The position numbers and the translations under genes were made by a program. Below, piece by piece: positions 40,345 through 60,380 of a DNA stretch of 64,000 nucleotides. The notes under the pieces were generated by a model that saw only the letters and a program-made list of their open reading frames with translations, made no database searches and was not told the origin of the DNA. Within the stretch, counting starts at the first letter, position 1; the number at the start of each line of letters is the position of its first letter. This DNA comes from Oryzias latipes (Eukaryota; Chordata; Actinopteri; Beloniformes; Adrianichthyidae): the NCBI RefSeq assembly GCF_002234675.1, contig NC_019859.2:4371240-4435239 (forward strand), written 5' to 3'.

Positions 40345-40946
40345 AAGGCCATGTCACATAGCCACAATGTACATTTTGCACGGATGAAAACTGGTCATAC
40401 GTGAATATAGGTGGAAAAAGTAAAAAAAGTTGTGGTCTGTACGTGAAATTTTTACAAATGTATCACAAATGAACCACGTCAACTACAGAAGAAGTCAGAC
40501 TAAACCATGAGAAGATCACATTAATTAACATAGAACATGAACCGTGTGTGACTATTGTGGCATTTATATTCAAAGAATTGGTGATTTGTGCGTCATTTAT
40601 GTAATTTGAACGTGATATGTGCGATGGTAAATGCGTGAAAAGTCTGTTAGACATATGTGGAACGGTCGTGGAAAGCCACATATGCATCTTGCAAAAATCA
40701 CACACAATTGTGGAAAGTTTACACAATAATTGCATATAAACTACGTTACATATAAACTGCGTAATTCTCAACCTTCCATAAATTTTGAACAGCTCCAAAT
40801 CGAATTCACATAAAGAACCGTAGCTCTGAAACCCTTGATGGACATCTATGCACACCGAACGCAAAAAACACTTGTGAATTACGTATGTCACACATGTATC
40901 CTTTCATACGTGGAAAATGTATGTTGTAGCTGTGTGACATGGCCTT
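40345..40946. mobile_element. MITE of about 600 bp with 35-base inverted ends
   Basis: The left end aaggccatgtcacatagc mirrors the right end gctgtgtgacatggcctt, and similarity continues inward (tacattttgcac versus gtggaaaatgta). A related copy ends at 45,250. The superfamily is not clear. It lies in integrin A intron 24. Confidence 0.75.
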
Positions 40947-43049
40947 GAAACAGGAAATCAATGTGTGCATGATCTGACAGTGCTCTCATCTGTTACAGAT
41001 AGATAATACTGGTTTCAAGGAGTTTCCGGTCAATGTGTCGCTGCACTTCCCAACACAAGTCAAATACAACTTTGAATTAATCAACTTTCAAGTTTTAGTT
41101 CATAAAGTACGTAGACAAATCGTAAAAAGAGGCTTTCATACGATTGTTTTTCTGGTCATACTATAAGATATTAACATATCTTTTCCTTCAGAACAAAACC
41201 CAGTGCTCTAGTGCTCCCCATCTAAAATCTGAGGTGAGTAAAAAGCATTAGAATAAACTAAACATTCGGACTTCTTCAGTAAGACATCAGTTTGCTTTGT
41301 TTCAGCACTGTTCACCGGACATGGAATGCATCATCACACAGTGCAACAGTTTCAGTCTGAAAAAACACTCTACCGCTGTCTTCAGGCTGGAGGCAGACGT
41401 GCATTTTAGAGACATTCGTCATTATGCAGAGGTTCGTACTATAGCAACTAGAAACAGGAAAAACAAGGCAGCGTTCTCAATGGGTGTTCTGTTACTTGAC
41501 AGATGTTTTCTGGCTTTACTGGAGGCAGCACAGACATCCGATTCAAGAGTTTGATACACGTCGATACCGACAGGAGGCGCTATGTGCTGGCTTCTTACAA
41601 TGAGGTACGAGGAAGTGTGACGCAACCTCACCGATCCTTCATCCATTCATTTTTCGATCTTCTGTATTGAACACAGAAAAGCTCTGAGAAGATCAAGCTT
41701 TTGAAGAACGGCCAACACACTGAAAACGATCCAACAACGAAATGGGTATGCAAACATCCAAATGAGTACAGAGACTCCAAAGAACAATCGCTTACAGCTT
41801 TTCTGCTTTAACAGAGCGAAGTTCGAGTTGAGATCAGCGTTTCCCCCAACCAGTGGTTGATCATTGGAACTGGAGCAGGAGGGGGATTGCTGCTTCTCAT
41901 CATCATAACAATCATCTTGTGTAAAGTAAGAGTTGCCAGTGAAGTCGTTGCTCTGTCATGGTGTGAAAGCTCCATAGAAGTGTCCCTTCTAAATACCTGG
42001 CTCAGGTGATTACAAATTCTGATAGATTCAAAAAGATCTAGATCAAGCACAGAGGTATCTCTTGAGAAACACCAGTGTCATCCAGCATTTCATTCTTTTA
42101 ATTGTCTTTTAAATGGTATTAAATGTAGATTAACAAACCGTTGAATGTGGGGATGAATGACTCATTCGGTCCTTGGGGGGGTGGACAAATTAGAGAACCT
42201 CAGCAGTTTATTGAGTTAACACAAACATTTATAACTGTCCTATAGCTTCATTTTGGGAGCTTTAGGCTGACCAGGTTACCAAAACCCACTGAAAATAAGG
42301 TTTTAGTGTTTGGTCTTATGCTGCTTTCCATGTCTGTTACAAGCTGGGCTACTTCAAGAGGAAAAACCCGCCGGTGGACGAAGAAGAGGAAGGAGTAGTC
42401 TTCATCTTCCCCACGGAACAACACACTAATGGAACAGTTGGTAAATCAGAAGACGGAGGCGATTCGGATCGAGTTCTCGAGGAACAACAGTCTCTTCCCG
42501 AGAACAACGGAGACCCTCAACAAGAAGACCAGCCATAGGACCAGGATTCAGCTTAAACATTCAGCCTCACAGCTGCCTGAAACTATCCTGACATCTCGTA
42601 AGGAATATAGAGAAAAATCTGGAAGAATCACCAAAAGAGTTTTTTCTGTTAAAAAGCAAAACTATGAAACCAGGTCAAGAGTTTGATGACCCAAAATAAA
42701 AAATAAATGATAAAACTGATGATGCAGATACTTTTGATCAGATTTGCTACAAACTTTGCCCAGAACTGTCTCTAGTGAAGAAAAGTACTTTTTTATTTCT
42801 GAACCTATAATAAATTCAGTGTTTAAATCATAATCCAGTTCAAACAGTTCCCCGAACGGAGATCAAATGGCAAACAGGAAAGAACCGAATAAATCTGAAT
42901 CGGGAGGACCCAAAGAGCAGAAAACGGTCCTGCTGTGAGCATGTTCTGTTTTAAGGAACGCGTTATGAAAATCTTACTAAAATGATTTACAGGTCTATGT
43001 AACTTTGTATTGTTGAGCCATGTCCAATGTGAAGTGTTCTAAAATAACC

Positions 43050-43055
43050 AATAAA
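43050..43055 (+). promoter_or_regulatory. Candidate polyadenylation signal of integrin A
   Basis: An AATAAA hexamer stands 512 bases after the stop codon at 42536-42538, followed by AT-rich sequence. AATAAA-like sequences at about 42,700 and 42,808 are closer alternatives. Confidence 0.45.
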
Positions 43056-43356
43056 GACTCAAATTAAAGAGTAAAATTCAATTTTAAAAACTTTGGACAT
43101 GCTTTGAACTTTAAATATGAAAAACCTTCCAAAATAATATCTTCATTCCAATTTTTGCAAAAATAACTATAATTAGTTGTGTTAAATTCTAGTTAACATT
43201 TCCAGTAGTACTCTGACTTTGAATGTAAGCCCTAAAGAAACTGTACAGACAGAAATCACCTAATTCTGTCAAAAGAAAAATTGTAAAAATGATATTGCCA
43301 TATCTAAGCATAAACTGCTCTTTTCTGCATGTGTGTAAATGTGTGTGGGTGTAAGG

Positions 43357-43860
43357 CAAGGCAAGTTTATTTGTAAAGCACAATTTGTACACAAAGTAAT
43401 TCAAGGTGCTTCACAAAACAGAAAAAATGCATTAAAATCACAATACATCATAGAAATAATCAACGTAAAATTTTCTTTTTAAAGAAAAGGAAAATTTTGA
43501 AAATTGATTTAAAAATAAAGGAAGGAAAGGAAAGAAAAGTGCAGATAGGACCTTTCAGTCATATACATGGCTAAACAGAAATGTTTTAAGTCTAGATTTG
43601 AACATGAACACAGAAGAGGCCTGTCTTACGACTTCAGGGAGGCTGTTCCAGATTTTAGCTGCAGAATATTGAAACGCTGATTCCCCTTGTTTAGTTCTGA
43701 CTCTGGGAATCAACAGGAGGCCGGCCCCTGAGGTCCTCAGAGTACGAGATGGTTCATATGGCACTAACATGTCAGAGATGTACTTTGGTGCGCGGCCATG
43801 GAGAGACTTGTACACAAGCAGAGCTGCTTTGAAGTCTTTTCTTTGAGGTAAAATAAAAAT
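43357..43860 (-). mobile_element. 3' end of an L2-clade retrotransposon, antisense
   Basis: Minus-strand frame 43815-43555 encodes MYKSLHGRAPKYISDMLVPY followed by RTLRTSGAGLL and IWNSLPEVVR. This is the C-terminal part of the L2-type protein, related to 6050-6290. The tail with gcttcacaaaacag-type sequence reaches 43,357. It is a 5'-truncated fragment downstream of integrin A. Confidence 0.8.
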
Positions 43861-45371
43861 GACATAAAAAATCAGATTTCTTTATTACATTTCTTTAATT
43901 TTATCAAAGCAATGAAACACAATTCATCAATATTGTAATGAAGTTAAACTTGCACAACAGAGCAGTCACGTGACGCGTCGTTCTCCGCAGAATCCACTGC
44001 AGGGCAAATAAACATTTAATCGCTAATAATGCTCATTATGTATTTGTAGCAACTTAGTCATTCTAATAGCAGGTTAATATAGCTAATATAGATACATATC
44101 TTGCATGCGTTGCCTTCATTATAAGGCTTAAATAGGGCTTTTAATATTTTGCGGCTCCAGACATATTTGTGTTTTTCGTCCAATTTGGCTCTTTCAATAT
44201 TTTGGGTTGCCGACCCCTGCTCTGGGGGATAGCACCTCTAGAGCCGCACAGAGGAGGTCAAGTTGAGGGTGGTTTGGGTGATGGACCAGGAGGAGCAGGA
44301 GCTGGATGGGATTTGGGTGAACGGTGGAGGGGGCGTGTTGGAGGGGTTTGGATTAAGGACGTGTTGGAGGGACTTTGGGTGAAGGATAAGGAGGGGGCGC
44401 TGGAGGGGTAGGAGAGCTGTAAACAGATGTATTTATGTCTGTATATCTATCTGTTCAGAGTTTTAATCATTGCTTGTTGTTTTTTTAAATGATTTAAAAG
44501 TGTTTTCCATTTTATACATACTTTCTGTTACACTTTTATTAATAAAAATATACCAAATATCTGAAGATGAAATGTTACTTGACGGAAAGCATATCCAACA
44601 GCATTAAATGATAGGATTTTTAATAATAAAATATTTTTTTATGCAGCTAAAATTATTTCCGATGATATTTCATTTTTTTTGTGATACACCGAGATGTATG
44701 AACTTCAAAAGCGTTTCTTGCGTTTGTCATTTGTTGATGTGCGCAGATGTCCGTCGAGGGTGTCTGCCAACGGGTCTTTAGGTCAATTCTGTTTTGAGCT
44801 GTTCCAATTTTTTGTTCAGTTGAGAATTACGAAATTTGAGTATTTAACGTAGTTTATTGCGAGAAATTTGTGCCTTTCCACGACCGTTCCACATGTGTTT
44901 ATCAGACTAGTCAAGCATCTACCACCGTAGCATAACTTTTATATTGGGTATATCACGTTAAAATTACGCAATTGGTGCATGGATCACTAATGATTGCATA
45001 TAACGCAGCAATAGTCAAGCACGGTTCATGTTGTACATTGATTTCTGTGTTCTTTGCGTGATTTATTTGTACAAGTTTGGGATGATTCATACTTTCATGG
45101 TTTTAGTGTGGTTCGTCAATGAAACATCTGTGAAAATTTCACGTAAAGAACCACAACTTTTCTCACTTCTACCACGTATATTCACGTCTGACTGATTTAA
45201 GTCCGTGGAATATGCGGAAAATGTATGTAGTGGCTGTGTGACACGGCCTTAAGGTTTTAGGATTGTCTGTAGTTGTTCAGGGCAATGAAAGCTCACATTT
45301 TTGGCTCATAAATGGATGTGAACAACCCAAGCTGCATGAAAGAAAAAGTAGAACTGTAAAAGCAGAGGTTT
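43861..45371. other. Intergenic repeats: hAT end and a second MITE copy
   Basis: At about 44,205-44,220 gggttgccgacccctgc is a typical hAT terminal sequence. The stretch ending at 45,250 (gctgtgtgacacggcctt) is a second copy of the MITE at 40345-40946; its other end is not clear. A G-rich stretch at 44,225-44,410 has short imperfect repeats. No gene is supported. Confidence 0.5.
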
Positions 45372-45650
45372 TAGTGAGTTTTTCTTCTTCTTTCCCTTTC
45401 GGCTTGTCCCAACAAGGGTCGCCACAGCGAATCATCCTCACCGTCAAGGACTAGTCACATGGTAGACTTGGCAATGCTTTACGCCGGATGCCCGGCCTGA
45501 CGCAACCCTCTCAATTAAACCGGGCTTGGGACCGGCACACAGAAGTAGAGAAGGGACCAGGGAGCAGCCCGGTTTTGAACCCTGGTTTCACGGTCCAAAG
45601 GTGCCGCAAACCAGAACGAGCTAAACTGGCTCCTGCAGAGATTTTAGTGA
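45372..45650. repeat. Teleost dispersed repeat
   Basis: Phrases ttcggcttgtcccaac, ggtcgccacagcgaatcatc, gccggatgcccggcctgacg and ccgggcttgggaccggcac mark a repeat common in fish genomes. Recognised from general familiarity only. Confidence 0.65.
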
Positions 45651-45747
45651 GTTAATGCTTGAAATTCTTAGTTCAGGATTAATAATTTGAACAAAATCTG
45701 CTGATGATAAAAAGGTGTAGTCAGAAATCCAGGATCACTGTGTGCTG

Positions 45748-45900
45748 TAGCAGTGGTCCCCAACCCCCCCAGACAGCAGATTGGAAAGTCTGTTCCGGGC
45801 CATGGAGAACAAAACACGATAATAATAATATGCATAGTATTCATCAGCCAGCTGTCTAATGTAACAAGGATGCTGCTAATAAAGTTGTCCAAACAGTTAT
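45748..45900. mobile_element. hAT-type end fragment
   Basis: The sequence cagtggtccccaacccccc followed by ttccgggccatgga resembles the left end of a common hAT family. The partner end was not found, so this is a fragment. Confidence 0.4.
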
Positions 45901-46321
45901 TATATTTAGAAAATACCCGCTTTTGTCGCTGTTTTAAAAAAAAATATATATTTTCAATATTTTTTTATATTTATGTGCCGCATTTTAAAAGTTAGACAAG
46001 GCTAAAGTTGGCGTCCGATCTTTTTTAGCTTCCACTTTACGGGTTAAAAATCTATAATCACATTTCAATGTTTCCTAGAGGAATTCTAGAGGACAACGAA
46101 GTTTAAAGCAGCTAAAATTAATTTACAGAGGATGAAGATAAACTTCAAAAGTTAAAGTAAACTGGAGACTAAAAAAAAATACAAAATAAAAGATCAGATG
46201 TCCGCTTCAGCCTCATCCATAAAAATATTGTCCAACATTAGAGCACTGGGTGCCACAATACTAAAATCAGAACCAAACGGTGCACCTTGATTGGGTTCCC
46301 CTTGATTGGGTTCCTGTGATT

Positions 46322-49300
46322 TCAGTCAAAAGCAGAACAGTTTAAAGCCTTAAAGAGGTCCTTAAACGAGCCCCCTGCCACACTCCCCGTGATCCCGTCT
46401 ACTTCCTCTGTCGTTCGCCGAGCAGGACACTGCATCAGCGGTGCCGCTGGTTCTGACGGAACCGTGACCGACTTTCCCAGCTGAAGGGGGGCCGTACCGG
46501 GACTGCAAAGACCGGCTGTCTGCTGCTCCACTTTATCTGAAGTCTGGTTACAGGAAGCTGGAGTCTGATGGCCAGAAAAAAACAAAATGAATGAAATGAA
46601 GAAAGTTTAGAGGACCCGAGGCGCCGGTCTGAACTCCTGATCCTGTCAGCCCTCCATTCATACCTTTAAATGGAAGAGTTCTCTACTTTAAACACGAAAC
46701 TTCATCAAGTAAGCTGCTATTCTGCCCATTCAGCTCTGTTTGTGGTCGTTTCTGGAATTTCAGCATTTACCTCGGTCCATTACGACGGTCTGGATCAAAG
46801 ACTTCATCAAGCAAAAATTACTGGACCTTTTAAATTTAAACAGTTGCCCCTTCAGGCACTGATGATCGGAACGTCTTGATAATTAAACAAACCTTTTTCT
46901 TCTTTTGCCTGTGTGGCAACACGAGCGGTTAGGCACACCAAACAAAACTGAGGACTCAACCAGGTGGAGACGTGGTTCTGGCTTAAAAAAATAGTTTTAA
47001 TATCAATAATAAAAAAAAACAGGATAAAACCAGATAAAAAGAGTAAGAGCTTCATATAAATAATTAAAACAGAGTAAAACAAATAACATTAAGGGCCTCA
47101 AGCCCACCTGTTGATAGCACGGGTACCCCAACAACACTGGAACAGAACAAACAATACCCCGTAACATGCAGGGGTATAGGTGCAAACAAGCAAAACACAG
47201 CAAACCAGTGAAGTCCCAGAGTTTGTGTACCAGAGTCTTTTTGTTACAGATGGTCAGGAAACGGTAGGTAGGTGTACACACGTCACTACCGGCCTCCAAC
47301 TCCCAGGAGAACCTGCACAGACACGTGGTTGGCCGTAGACGAAGTGGGAGGGGGGAGCAGACGCCGCCGTCAGCGACTCCCTCGTTGGACCACCACAGCG
47401 GATGGGGGGGGGGGGGGGGGGGCGTGTAGAGAACACCTATGGACACCTCCACAAAAAGGACCAAAACTCTGTACAGCAGCAGCAGCGGGTTCCACCAAAC
47501 ACCCTGTGGAGGCAAACCAGAAAACAGGCAGCAGGGCATCACCTCTGCAACCAGAGGACATGCAGGGTGAAGAGGCACACATCACACACATACCAGTCAG
47601 TGGGGGATATCACAAGGAACCGGAGCGATGAAAGAAGAATTGCCGAAAGAGTCTGGTCCTTGCGGTCCAAAACTGCTGTGGGACAGGAAAATGCACTGAC
47701 CTCCCGGTTCTGGGCTCAGATCGTGGTTCCGTTGCTTAGTGTCCTCCTGGTACGGACCCAGACTCACAAACAGGGATTTCAGAACTGAACCGTCAGACTT
47801 CTCTGCACAGAAGATAGTTTGTTGTTAAACCTCAACATCTTAAAAATGACAGCAGCACACTCTCACCTCTGGGGGGCGACGCATCCGGCCCCTCCTGCTG
47901 AGTCCGACATGCAGACGGGCCGCCAGCAGAATCGGTTTCAGAACTAGAGGAGCATCTGGGAGACTCCGTCTTCTGGGGAGTTTGCTTGGCATCAGCGCTA
48001 ACCAGACGAGGCATAGGCAACGCCCTGATGGGCCGGGTGTCCATGGCAGGCAGCGGTCTGCAGGGAGGGGGGCTGGGGTGCGGCGCCGGCCCCTATGAGA
48101 TGTTGGGATCCCTTTAGTTTCTAACGACCGTTTGGGTTTGTTAAAGCCCTGAAGGTCAGACGGAGCCTTCACACAGGCGGGTTTAGGCATTGCACCGTCA
48201 GTCACACCCACAAAACGGCCAGAAAAGAGACTCTGTTGGGAAAAGCCATCCCGGGTTTCAGAGGAGGGGTCAGGTTTCAGGTTTGACTGCATGTTCTGGG
48301 GCTGATGTGGAGTTTCAGAGGCTTTGGCCTGAACAGAACTTGTTGCAGGTCCATTATTAGAGCCTCTGACACCAACAGAGCGCTTCATTAAAGATAGAAA
48401 ATCAGGTTGCAGAACAGAAACATGAGGTTTGAGCTTTGGAGGGTGTTTGGGAGAACTTTCAGTGGGAGAAGTTACTTTAGGAAGCTGACTGTTTCTGTAT
48501 CCAAATGGAAGAGAAGACGAGCTTTCTAGCATGTCATCCTGTGACGTCTTCATTTGAATCGTGGCGTTTTCCTTTAATTGTTGGTTTTGGGACCAAAGTG
48601 GACGATCTGTGATTTCCTTAGAGTATGTTGGGGTTTGAGGGAAACTTTTTGTGTTGTCAACAAGTTCCGAACCTTCCATGGATTTAAAAGACCTGAGGAC
48701 AGCATCCACAGAATATGGAGCTTCCATCGGATTTACCGAGCTGGAGGGCGTCTCTGAAGAAGACGGGGGGACAGAGGGAGATGTTGCTTCTTGACTTCTG
48801 GGTTTTGTATAGAAGCTAAAAAGCGGTTTGAAAAGCTGAGGCCCGAGAACCGCCTCCACGGAGTAACAAACGGGCTCCTTCTGCTCCAGACTGGACAAAG
48901 AGGGACTGTGAGGCGGATCAGCTTCTGATCCAGGATCCGGCTCCTCGTTCTGACCAACAGATATTTGCTCCTCCACATCTGCGCTGTTATAAAAACTCGG
49001 CCTGAAAGAATAAAGACAAAGAAAAACTAGGAGCTGCATTTCCAGGAGAATATGCAGGGTTGAATGCTATAACGCTAAATGAAACTTAAAGGGTAATAAA
49101 TTGGAAAAAAAATAATAATAAAGAAATAATCAAAGATGACTATAAATAAAGTGAAAATAGCACAATAACAAAAAATACACATTGTACAAAAATTGTACAT
49201 GTTTTTAATAGTTGATCACATGTTTGCAGTTGAACACGTTTTTACACTTTCGCAGCTTAATATTAATACTTATTTATTTATTTAATACGAATGTCATTTT

Positions 49301-50454
49301 TAATAATAATAATAATAGTAATAATAATTTTTGAATAATTTGAATGTGTTTAATAATAAACCGTCTGATTCCAAAGCTTGATGCGTCTTTCGTCTGCTGA
49401 ACTAAGCTTCTTTGGTTGATCCCAGCGTCTACCATCCTCAATGATTCCTTTTTCGCTTCTTCAAAAGAGCTTGGACACTCAGTCTGCTTTGAAATCTTTG
49501 TCTGGGAAAGACAACCGAGGGTCTTGTTGCTGTCAAACGGTCTTTGCGTAGCTTTTCCACTTTCCTCTGAAGTCTCCTACGGCGGTTTCTGTCCATGACT
49601 GGGTTTCAAACGCCGTGTGATGTGAAGGTCTGTTGGGTAGACCTGGTCCTTCAAACACCCGACTGGAATCCTAGTCTTTGTCCAATTGTTTCTATAAAAT
49701 TGATGCTGGTTTAAAGGCAAAAGGTAGAAACACCAACTGCTGCTTTGGTTTAGATTTGTTTTTTTATGTGATTACCGGTACTTTGCATTTATTTAATTGA
49801 TAAAAAAGACAATGAATATTTATATTTCTCTCTTTATAGCATTTTTCACACCTGCTTTAAGCTTTTCACAGAACAGTATTCAGTGTTAATATTTGTTTTA
49901 AATAGATGTTTTTTCTCTCTTTATGTCACCTCTGACGACCTTACAGAGCTGTAAATCACAGAAGTGCTTCGTTTGGCCTTTCACACAATATTAGTCATTA
50001 ATTTTTTACATAAGAAAAAAAACTGAAAACATTCATAAAGCAAAGGGGAAGCTGAAAAAGCCCTGCAAACAGACCACCTCCAACATTCACACAGAAACCC
50101 AAATGAGGCGTGCAGAAACAGAGAATCAACCACCGAGGCGTTCAGGAGGAGCGGTAAAAACCACATTTCCTACTGGTAGTTGCTTCTCGTTTTGTTGCTA
50201 CACTAAACTGAGGTTGAGTTTCTTAAAAGCAGAACCTGTTTTAAACCATTTTTAGAAACAAATGCTATCATTTCATTTAAACAAACGCACTTTTGCCGTT
50301 TTCCAAGAGCCCTCTGAGCCAAAGCTGCGCTCTCACCTCTTTCGGCGGGCGTGACGGTGACGATGGGGCTCACAGATTGGACGTTGCGAGGTGGGGAGTC
50401 CACAGCTTTACCCACGTTCTTCTCTGCCTCCTTCAGATCAGTCAGAGTCACACC
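46322..50454 (-). pseudogene. 3' part of a minus-strand gene with a PPP1R12-type exon; 5' part missing
   Basis: Three exons are visible on the minus strand. Exon a (50454-50337) encodes GVTLTDLKEAEKNVGK. It has an AG acceptor exactly at the boundary known in PPP1R12 proteins, where RRSTQ precedes GVTLTDL. Exon b (49001-47867) encodes about 378 residues rich in Ser and Pro, with two YSV-D/E-AVL motifs; I recognise no domain. Its last part reads sensibly only in another frame (RALPMPRLVSADAKQ). Exon c (46564-46322) ends FKDLFKALNCSAFD and stop. The phases of a and b do not fit directly, so an exon may be missing or a and b may belong to different genes. No upstream exon is found before unit B begins at 51,252. 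The large ankyrin half of a PPP1R12 protein is therefore absent. Whether it is a broken duplicate or a live gene of another family is open. Confidence 0.45.
46565..47866 (-). other. Intron-like stretch with a poly(G) run
   Basis: Lies between the last two exons of the minus-strand gene. It holds a run of about 18 G near 47,405-47,422. Many overlapping frames exist on both strands, but none has splice or family support. Confidence 0.4.
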
Positions 50455-51251
50455 CTGAGAGCACACAGCGAGAAAAAAACCCCAGAAGGTCACAGCAGAG
50501 ACAAGCGGACGCCTTCACACCTCAGCAGCTTCACAGCTCTGAGCTGCTGTGGAGATACGGAGTAATATAGAATAACGAGCTTCCGTCGTCAAACCGCATC
50601 CAAAGAACACTATTTAACATTCTGTTCTTTAATGGAGACACTTTGATGAATGATTCAATAGATAATCCAACCCTGAATGTGGTTAAATAGGACGTTACTG
50701 CCTAGTTTTATAACTACAAAATCAGATAAACAGGTCCGTTTAAAATAAAAAGGTCTCAGATGAGTTCATGTTTTAACATTTAAACCACAAACTTTCTTAA
50801 ACTGAGCATTAAGGCCGGGAGATTCCCTGGTAACTCTTTGCTGTTGTTTTTTTTTCTGTAAAAACATGAAACCACTTCAGAACACATCAGACGTGTTTAT
50901 CAAAATACCAGCTCAACACGCAGGAACCCGTATCTCCTGCTGGGAGATCGGCAGCACAGAGCTGAGCGGCTTCTGGCTCAACATGAGGAGAACAAACAGC
51001 CTCACTCTAATATATGTATTTAATGTATTTCCACTCCAGTATGTTTTCATAATGCAGGGTCACATGAGCGTATTTTCTTAAAAAAAAACACACCGTCAGT
51101 AGCTAATAAAGACTTCATCACCTCAACCGGGATGAAGAAAAGCATCTTCAGCGGCCGGAAAGAGTCTTAAAACCTTCAGAAAGTATGTTGAGAGGTTTCC
51201 TCGCCTCTAGATAGTCCCAGCGTGTAATATATAGAAATAAAGCAAATAGAG
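50455..51251. other. No further exon recognised; sequence up to the duplication junction
   Basis: I looked on the minus strand for the PPP1R12 exon that should precede GVTLTDL (ending RRSTQ) and did not find it. The sequence is otherwise unremarkable, and unit B similarity begins at 51,252. Confidence 0.45.
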
Positions 51252-51830
51252 GGGGGCCTGTGAGAAAGCAACATTGGTCAGAGGAATCAATGGAAAACCT
51301 CAGATGTGACCTCATAGTGAGCTAGTAAACATTCCAGCTTGGACACTGGGTCAAACTCCACATACGATACGTTTCTGCAAGAGCCTGATGACAGCAGCCA
51401 CTCTGCAGTCTGTAATCTACTGAGAACATACGTGCCTGGTAAAGGTAGGTTTGCATTTATTTGCGCGGCTCTTAACCTAATTATGGTAGGTATGTACTAG
51501 TCTAAAGCTGTACTGCTTATGATACTGCACAGAGGGAGCATTCACACTTATCAGTGTTGTTTAGACTGACACAGGGGCAGTTAAGTAAGTCTTTACAGTA
51601 TTTTTCTAGTCTATAAACTATTTCTAGTCACAATATTTTTATCCTATTAGTGGATAGTTGCTATTTACTTCTTTTTTCTTTGAAAAAGAAATACTATTCA
51701 GTTTTCAAACCTATGAACCATCCAATGTCCTTATATTTTTTATCTATTGTACAAATGGGAGGTACTTTTGTTTTAATTTGAACAATTTATACAACCTGCA
51801 ATATTCTCAGTTTATTCTCAGGCCTTCAGT

Positions 51831-60380
<8,550 letters not shown>

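Noticed and set aside
47003-47788. Several overlapping frames around the poly(G) run
   Set aside because: Pro- or Gly-rich text depends on the homopolymer; there are no splice sites or similarity.
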